This document shows positions 57,595 to 64,000 of a DNA stretch of 64,000 bases, piece after piece. The notes below the pieces were generated by a model that was given only the letters and a program-made list of their open reading frames with translations, was not told the DNA's origin and ran no database searches. Where the stretch lies: contig CM055313.2 of NCBI GenBank assembly GCA_029255685.2, forward strand, positions 51,368,579-51,432,578. The letters run 5' to 3'. The position numbers and the translations under genes were made by a program. How positions within the stretch are numbered: position 1 is the first letter of the stretch; the number at the start of each line of letters is the position of its first letter. The stretch is from Silene conica (lineage: Eukaryota; Streptophyta; Magnoliopsida; Caryophyllales; Caryophyllaceae).

Positions 57595-58669
57595 ATGGCT
57601 GGTGAAGACCCAATGCCAAGTGCCAAGCTAGCACGAGAATCCTGGCTTAAAGCCTTCATGGACTCCATAAATCAGTCTACTAGACTGAGGAATGATGGGT
57701 CAAACTTCTCTGACTGGGAGGCAGCATTACGGAATGCTGCCATTGCTGACGGAAAGCTCAAGTACTTGACTGAGCCTATTCCGGCACACCCAGGAACTGG
57801 GGCTAGAGCTAACGAAGTTCGCGCTCATAGCGACATCGTTATGGAAGCGGGTGCGATAAAGAACATACTTATCTATGTAATGGAATCCAATTTGCAAAGA
57901 CGCTTCATTTCCCATGGTGCAAACATGATTTTTAACACGCTCACAAACGAATTCTCGAAAGCTCCGAGAATCGTTTCATATGAGCATACCTGTCGCTTCT
58001 TTGAAGCGAAACTCCAGAAGGGCGAAGCTGTTAGCCCACATATTCTCAACATGATTGAGAATATCGAGAAACTGGAGGCCTTAAACTGCAAGATCAGTGA
58101 GAACATAATCGTTGATCGAATTCTTCATTCGCTTCATGATGGGTTCGCCCTCTTTAGGGCCAACTATTATATGAACGACATGAAGAAGACTCCTCATGAG
58201 CTCCACTCCCTTCTCGTACAGACCGAGAAGGATCTGAAATTAAGTGGGAGCGTGAAGCAGGATGTTCTCATGATCTCCAGTAAAGGCAAAGGTAAAGGGA
58301 AAGCGAAAGATCAAAGCGACCTAGCGATAGGTAAGCCTAAGTTCTAGAAGTTAGGATTTGCTAAGAGTGGGCCCGGTGAGTCGAGCAACTCACAGGGTAA
58401 GACAAAGAGCAAGGATACAAGCATGGGATGCCACCATTGCCACAAGACTGGGCATTGGACGCGCTCGTGCCCCGTGTATCGCGAGGACATTAAGGCAGGC
58501 CGCGTTACTCCTGTTGGTATGTCTTCTTCTTCTTTTATTCACATGATTGAGATTAACCATGCAAGTTACGGAACTTGGGTACTAGATAATGGTTGTGGTT
58601 CACATCTTTGTAATCATGTGCAGGGCCTCCGAAACCTCGAGCCCCTCATAAAGGGTGAGGTTGACCTGC
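57595..58669 (+). pseudogene. gag: Copia D gag and start of protease, one nonsense codon
   Basis: The start is MAGEDPMPSAKLARESWLKA at 57595. The frame is open for 250 codons through the UBN2 gag region (FISHGANMIF, APRIVSYEHTCRFF, HILNMIENIEKLEALNCKIS). A TAG at 58345-58347 interrupts it where copia A has a lysine codon after PPKF. The same frame then continues with the zinc knuckle CHHCHKTGHWTRSCP and protease WVLDNGCGSHLCNHVQGL. The protease catalytic triplet is DNG in place of the usual DTG. The solo LTR cuts the frame after EVDL at 58670 and it resumes at 62018. Gag forms the virus-like particle; protease would process it. Confidence 0.92.
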
Positions 58670-58739
58670 TGTAACATCCCAATATTTCGGGACTTGGAAG
58701 TTTAAAGATTTTAAGTTCAAGTTCGAGAAATAATTTATA

Positions 58740-58997
58740 CTCCCTCCGTTCGATTCCACTTTGCAGGTTTGCTTTTTCACGTTTGCCAATGCACGTTTTA
58801 CATGCTAAATATCTTTAGCTACGTAGTTGCAAAAATTATAAAAGTTACATATTTTCAATGTACTCGTAAAGACGAATCAAACAAGACCCCACATGAATAT
58901 GTTTTCTCTTACGTATTAGGAGAAAATTGAGATTAAATGTCCACTTGTGAATAGTGTACAAAAAGCAAACCCGCGAAGTGGAATCGAACGGAGGGAG
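58740..58997. mobile_element. Stowaway-type MITE, 258 bp, TA duplication
   Basis: The termini are CTCCCTCCGTTCGATTCCAC and its inverted complement at the other end, with over 20 matching bases. TA flanks both sides (58738-58739 and 58998-58999). CTCCCTCCGT is the classic Stowaway (Tc1/mariner-derived) end. It is non-coding and was inserted after the host LTR. Confidence 0.96.
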
Positions 58998-59977
58998 TAT
59001 TTCGTAATTCTTGGTATTTCATTTAAATAATTGATTAATTTATTTGAGAATATTTAAAAGGATTTAAATAAGATTTTATTTAATTGCGTAATTTACATCT
59101 TAGCAATTTAATTCCATAGTCCGAAAATATTTATATCGTCTTAAGTTTATAGTGACCTTAAGTCGGTGTTCTTAGCTTAAACCGTCTGAAAACTTGTCTT
59201 ATGGGCCTAACTTGCTAATGGACCCATTTCCCCTCTTTTTCCTCACAAAACCCTAACCCCACCATCCTCTACCTCCCTCCTTCATTTCATTTTTCAGATT
59301 TGTAAACATAACATCAAACACCATTTTTATGAACTTCTCCTTCAATCTTAAAATGCCCATAGAATCTTCGTTTCTTATCCGATTGAGATGATTTTCGCGG
59401 CCACGGATTCCTCTTCTCGCCCTCCGTCTTTCTAGGTAAGTTTTATCTCATAATCTTTCCGTCAAAATTTCGGCCTGCTCTTGTAGTTTCGAAATTCGTG
59501 AATAGTGGTGATGTTTTGTTGTTTTAGGCGGTGTTTGTGTTAGCCCGGAAGAGGACTTGATGATTGTTGAACAAGATCTCGAAGGGTTTCGCTAAGTAAA
59601 GGTGACGATAATGAGAAACTCGGCCTTTATTTGTTAAAATAGCATTTCTTGATGTTTGATGTCGAAAGTTTCTGATTTTGTATGTTGTTGATGTTGTTTG
59701 GACTTAGAATCATGCTAGGATTGCTCACATATGATGTTTACATGCTTAGGTTGTGATTCATATGCTCATAAGTTAATTTTCAGATTCTTCATGCTTAAGA
59801 CGGATACTAAGTGTGATCAAATTAGGACTTTATTGTTGAGTTTATGGCTTGCTTTTACTTCCTACAAGTAGTATATATGCTAGGTAGTGGATTGTTGTTG
59901 CAATTTTGGAGTTTGGGTATCGATTTCATAAGAATTGAGAATACTGCGAAATGCGTTTTTAGGCTCAGTAACTCTGA

Positions 59978-60290
59978 GCCGGTCGACTGACCGGCCGCCG
60001 GTCGACCGGCTGGGAGTGCATTGTGAGGTTTTGTGCGTGAATTGTAATGAAGGGTACATGGGTGCCCAGCCGGTAGGCCGGCTGCCTGCTGACCGGCTGG
60101 GAGCCCCTTCTCCTTAGTTTTGCGTAGAAGAAAAATTATAGGGAATTGGTTCCCCAGCCGGTAGGCCGGCTGCCTGCCGACCGGCTGGGAGCCCCTGTTG
60201 TGTTGTTTCCTTTTTAAAGAATGGAAAAGAGGATGGGTTGCCAGACGGTCAGTCGGCTGCCTGCCACTGACCGGCTGAGAGCCCTGATTA
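59978..60290. repeat. Four CCGG-rich palindromic units
   Basis: Units near 59985, 60066, 60155 and 60240 share AGCCGGT, GGCCGGCTGCCTGC and GACCGGCTGGGAGCCCC. They parallel the four units at 19315-19605 in another T1 LTR, with about the same spacing but different inner sequence. Confidence 0.75.
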
Positions 60291-60368
60291 TCTTAAAACG
60301 GCTTTAACTTTTGATCGGTTAATCGGTTTTGTTTGAGATTCGTTTCGTGTACCTTGTATGCGTGTTTG

Positions 60369-60485
60369 AGGTCCCCGGAGGATGGGCGACACTATATTGG
60401 GTTCGGGAATGGAGAGAGGATAGAGACCCCCCGGTCGGGTAACCGAAAGGGAAACCGACTCTCCCTCAACTTAGTTCCCGGGATC
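60369..60485 (+). other. Two-hairpin structured element, copy 6
   Basis: Hairpin B is CCC-GG-TCGG-GTAA-CCGA-AA-GGG (60430-60451). Outer arms are TTCGGGAATGG and TTAGTTCCCG. Hairpin A is weak here (CCC-CGGAGGAT-GGG). Confidence 0.5.
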
Positions 60486-60616
60486 AATTAAGTGTTGTAT
60501 AGAAGTATAAGAGATTAGAACTATAGATTTAGTTACTATCTTTGGATGCTGTTGTATTGATGCGTATTAAGGTATGCCTTAAGCTGGACTCTGAGCTTAA
60601 TACGGGAGCTGTTTGT

Positions 60617-61113
60617 CGCGTGATGGGATATGTGTTAAGTTCACCTCTGGACCCATTACGTGTTTTGCTTGTGGCGTGTCAGCATATGTGTTAAGTTCAC
60701 CTATGGGCCTGACACGTGATCGGTTGTCGTGTATCGGGATATGTGTTAAGTTCACCTCTGGACCCGGTGTGCGATAGTTGTGTATTGGGATATGTGTTAA
60801 GTTCACCTCTGGACCCTATACTTGTGTGTGGAAGTGGGATATGTGTTAAGTTCACCTCTGGACCCATTGTTTGTGTATGTATGTTGGGATATGTGTTAAG
60901 TTCACCTCTGGACCCGACATTTGTTTGTAGTGGGATATGTGTTAAGTTCACCTCTGGACCCATTACTGAGTTTCGTATGTTGGGATATGTGTTAAGTTCA
61001 CCTCTGGACCCGACATTTGTTTGTAGTGGGATATGTGTTAAGTTCACCTCTGGACCCATTACTGAGTTGTGTATTGGGATATGTGTTAAGTTCACCTCTG
61101 GACCCATTGCTTG
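60617..61113 (+). repeat. Array of about ten hairpin units with a fixed 24-base loop region
   Basis: The core ATATGTGTTAAGTTCACCTC plus TGGA recurs about ten times at 39-60 base spacing. Flanking stems differ: CGTGATGGG/CCCATTACG, CGTGTCAG/CTGACACG, ATGTTGGG/CCCGACAT and GTAGTGGG/CCCATTAC, all paired if G-T is allowed. ORFs on both strands repeat one phrase and are artefacts. Weaker related repeats (CTTAAGTTGGCCTCTGA) continue to about 61330. Confidence 0.85.
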
Positions 61114-61423
61114 TAATTATTTGATATCAAGGTCTATGCCTTAAGTTGGCCTCTGAGTCGAGTGTCTTGTTGCTTAGCAGGTCTATGCCTTAAGTTGGCC
61201 TCTGAGTCCTTGCTTGAGATTGTGAATTTGGTATTTAGGTTATGCGTTAAGATGTCGCCTCTGAACCTTTATACTTGCTGAATATTTAGTGTCTAGGTTA
61301 TGTCTTAAGTTGACCTCTGAACCTTTATACTTGCTGAATTGCATCTGCTTGCCTAGTTAGGGTTCAGTGTCAGATGTAGTTGTTGATATTGATGAATATA
61401 GAGTATTGATTATAGAATTGTTC

Positions 61424-61536
61424 ATCCAATGCATTGGATGACTCTTTGGCTAGTTTCGTAAATGGTTTGGACTGAAAGACCCCCCGGCCGGGCAACCGGA
61501 AGGGTAACCGACTCTCCTTCCAAATAGTTTCTGAAG
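61424..61536 (+). other. Two-hairpin structured element, copy 7
   Basis: Hairpin A is ATCCAA-TGCA-TTGGAT (61424-61439), with an A-T closing pair where copy 4 has G-C. Hairpin B is CCC-GG-CCGG-GCAA-CCGG-AA-GGG (61483-61504). Confidence 0.55.
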
Positions 61537-62017
61537 TTGGTTGAGAGCCTTGCATAGTAATTGCATGATGGTATGAGATTCAGATATTGAGATTTATATG
61601 CTTCCCATGTTATGTATATGTTGGAGTATATTATATATTTATGTGTTACGTGTCGTTACAAAAGTTGGCTAGGAGAACTCTAGTCACTCCCCACTGATTG
61701 TGGCGTGCATGTTTACATGTATGTAGGTACATGACAGGTGGTTGGCAAAGGGGTTGCATGGAGCTAGCGAGCGATGATCCTTCATCGATTGAGTTACACT
61801 TTTACGTTAGCTAGACGTTATATTTACATTTCAGTTTTGAGCGCCTGTAGGGATGTGCCATCCCGGGCTGCTTTTATATTGCACTTATGTACTTATTTAT
61901 GTTTCAGTTTTGTAGTTGGACACCTCGCATGTTTAGTTATGTTAAAAAGTTTTAATTCCGCTGCATTTTTAGTACTTCGTATGTTTATTATTTTCAGCTT
62001 TCGCGACGGGTTTTACA

Positions 62018-62085
62018 CCTGCGTGTCGGGAATGGAGCACGAGTTGCTGCAGTCTCGAGGGGAACAACGAAAATTCATATTCATA
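62018..62085 (+). pseudogene. Copia D continuation after the solo LTR
   Basis: Reads RVGNGARVAAVSRGT in frame with EVDL at 58669, the same block as DVDLRLGNGAKVAATLKGTY in copia C. It is lost after about 62070, where copia E leader sequence begins; the exact border is unclear. Confidence 0.75.
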
Positions 62086-62399
62086 TTATAGGAAATACAT
62101 GTGAAACCATACTGAAAAATCGCGGCCAGAAGTTAATATTTGCTATTTTTCCCAAAAAATAAACATTTTAACCATTAAAAATTAATAAAAACCGAAATAA
62201 AATACCTACGAACAATATATATGCAAAATATATTCCAAATATCCTAAAATACATTTAGAATCAGTAGGTATTCATGCATAAGAAATTTCGGCCATATCAT
62301 ATACGAAATAAAATTTCAATTTTTATTTTTGTTATCTAATAACTTCGTAAAAAACGTAAACGAAAAGCATGCAAACAACCGATTAGCTCTGATACCAAT
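62086..62399 (-). mobile_element. Copia E leader and primer binding site
   Basis: The minus strand reads ATTGGTATCAGAGC (62399-62386) directly after the LTR end, the copia initiator tRNA-Met site, followed by an AT-rich leader. The element is cut after about 300 bases. Confidence 0.75.
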
Positions 62400-63637
62400 T
62401 GTTAGGTTTAAATATCTCATAACCTAATAATATTAGTCATACTAAACAAGATGATAATTAACGTTTTAATTATTAATATATTAGATCTTATGCATGCTAA
62501 TATATATGCGGAAAATAGGATTCGAATGCTTACTATTCGACGAACCCGTGACAAGGATGATCCTCCTTTGCATTCAAATAGAACACCTCCTTCAAGATGC
62601 ACCCAGGACACCCCTTTAATAAAACCGAGACTTGAAGAAGCTAGAGCAAGAAACGGTTTTTACCTTAAACACTATCCTAATCCCTTATTAGAAATATTAA
62701 ATCAATACTACAACTATTATAGTATGTATTATTATCTTTATAATAATTTGAGAGGTTTTGTTAAGTATTCTTACTTAGAAAATTTGCCAAGAGATTAGAG
62801 TGAATCATTTTGTGATCTAATCACATTATTTAAGTGGGTTGCATAGGGGAGGGGGTGGCCGGCTATGGGAAGAGCAAAAGAGGAAACATCTTTTCTTTTC
62901 AAGGCTCTTAGGGTGGCTATAGGTGTGTGTTCTCAAGGCTCCTTTAAACACAATGATTAAAGTGCAATTAACACACAAAACACCCCACAACCACCTCCAC
63001 TAATCCGCCCCATTTAAGCATAAAATGGACCTCATTTTATAATTTTGTCAATTGCACAATTGTACATTATGTGACATACAATATGTCACAATGTTATAAA
63101 ATACAATTGTTTTAATTTAAAACATATATTTATCAAATAAATATTATTTATAAATTAAATAAATCATATTTATCATTTTGACAAGTAATTCATAATTACT
63201 AATATAAAATAGTTATCCATAATAATCGTCAATACGATCTACAACTTTTGTAATAATTTTAACCCAATTCATTCTAATTTCGATATTATAAAATATCGTT
63301 CGATGTTTAATAATTGATACGTTTCAATTATAAACATAAATCTTGCAATAAGATTTAACCTCTGATTTCTCGATATACGAGTTTAAGGAATATGATCAAC
63401 TCGTATCAATATACATTTGATCAGTTTATCAATTAAGGGAATTGTCCTATAGGTGTGACCTAAAGGGATCAACTGACCACCACCGTCATACGACAGTAAT
63501 GTCAAACTCTAGCTAGCCAATCATTACCGATTAATGTTGGTCAGTTGACTAATATAATTTCGTATCATCCCTTGCGTATTCTCGTCATAAGATTTAATTA
63601 TGTGATCGCACTATTGTTGAAGACACATTTCCCAACA
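62400..63637 (-). repeat. 5' LTR of copia E, 1238 bp
   Basis: The minus strand starts TGTTGGGAAATGTG at 63637 and ends AAACCTAACA at 62400. Its start resembles the other copia LTRs here (TGTTGGAGGAAGTG, TGTTGGAGCTAGTG). The 115-codon ORF at 62451 lies inside the LTR and matches nothing I recognise. Confidence 0.82.
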
Positions 63638-64000
63638 GTTTTGGGGCTGTTTTCGAGGGATGTTACGGCCAGGTCGTGGGTGGCAGTAGGTGTCAATAGG
63701 CACATCGTGGTCCAGGGGTGGCAACCACGGTGGTGTGAGGGTAGTGCAGGCGGTAGGAAGGGTGTCGAAGGGACCGAGAAGTAAGCGGTTAGGGGCTGTG
63801 TTGGGGGCTGTTTAATACGTATGACTATAAGTTGTTGGGGGTTGTTGTGTTATTGTTAATATTATTGTTATTATTATTATCATTATATGTTAATATTATT
63901 ATTATCAGTATAGTATTATTATTATTAATGGTGTTGTTATTGTTGATGTTTGTCAACATGATATTATTATTATTATGTTATTATTATTAGTATGACATTA
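63638..64000 (+). repeat. Type T2 LTR fragment running off the window
   Basis: A GT-rich stretch with GTGTCGAAGGGACC and then a TTA/ATT microsatellite, similar to 15590-15800. Copia E appears to have inserted into it or next to it. The ORF at 63545 is not supported. Confidence 0.5.

Larger units (their letters stand above)
58670..62017 (+). mobile_element. T1 solo LTR, 3348 bp, TSD CCTGC
   Basis: It runs TGTAACATCCC to GACGGGTTTTACA and is flanked by CCTGC at 58665-58669 and 62018-62022. Removing it joins EVDL to RVGNGARVAAV in the copia D frame. It holds a Stowaway MITE (58740-58997), CTTCGTTTCTTATCCG (59367), TTTCTAGGTAAG (59428), CCGG palindromes (59978-60290), two structured elements and the hairpin array at 60617-61113. 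No coding sequence. Confidence 0.95.

Noticed and set aside
60617..61113. Regularly spaced repeats resembling a CRISPR array
   Set aside because: The DNA is plant nuclear DNA, the intervals are not unique spacers but stem halves and related linkers, and there are no cas genes.
60697..61144. ORFs of 136 and 142 codons on opposite strands with repeated phrases
   Set aside because: Both are translations of the tandem hairpin array; a repeat unit close to a multiple of three keeps frames open by chance.
62451..62798. 115-codon ORF starting MIINVLIINILDLMHANIYA
   Set aside because: It lies entirely within the copia E LTR and has no recognisable domain; chance is the simplest explanation, though I cannot exclude an LTR-borne peptide.

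Overview
This window looks like nuclear DNA of a flowering plant, probably a eudicot. It is AT-rich, has no operon-like gene packing, and is filled with plant transposable elements (Ty1/copia, Ty3/gypsy, Athila-like, CACTA, LINE, Stowaway). A member of the Caryophyllales would fit the style of the repeats, but that is only an impression. I see no host gene: every coding stretch I could interpret belongs to a transposable element.

Layout. 1-3101 holds LTR and copia fragments. 3102-15030 is a complete CACTA DNA transposon with a TGC target duplication. Both its genes are on the minus strand: TNP2 (12986 to 9503, one intron, one nonsense codon) and a Transposase_24 (TNPA-type) gene (9302 to 4119, eight exons). 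15031-18315 holds LTR fragments and simple repeats. 18316-34301 contains a minus-strand copia element (copia A) split by a young Ty3/gypsy element (21369-26653, TSD TCTAA) and a solo LTR (28799-31639, TSD TCTTG). 34302-41947 is a plus-strand copia (copia C) split by an Athila-like element (35364-39828, TSD CTTAT) and a solo LTR (40130-41423, TSD AGTTG). 41948-48625 holds a truncated LTR and a chimeric Athila-like remnant. 48626-51106 is a decayed CACTA end with a TNP2 pseudogene. 51107-54562 has copia 3' sequence, a gypsy solo LTR (51997-52974, TSD CATAG) and a LINE ORF1 fragment. 54583-62085 is a plus-strand copia (copia D) interrupted by a 3.3-kb solo LTR (58670-62017, TSD CCTGC), which itself carries a Stowaway MITE. 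62086-63637 is the start of a minus-strand copia. The rest is another LTR fragment.

The most unusual signal is not a gene. A long-LTR family starting TGTAAC (here called T1) carries repeated hairpins whose stems change in a compensating way while the loops stay fixed. These are a two-hairpin element with a GNRA-type loop, seen seven times; an array of about nine hairpins at 30690-31056; an array of about ten at 60617-61113; and a smaller array at 20212-20365. Clusters of short palindromes (GGTCGACC, TCGATCGA, CCGGTC types) also sit in the non-coding transcribed parts of several unrelated retrotransposon families here. All pairings and boundaries were read by eye; nothing was folded or searched.
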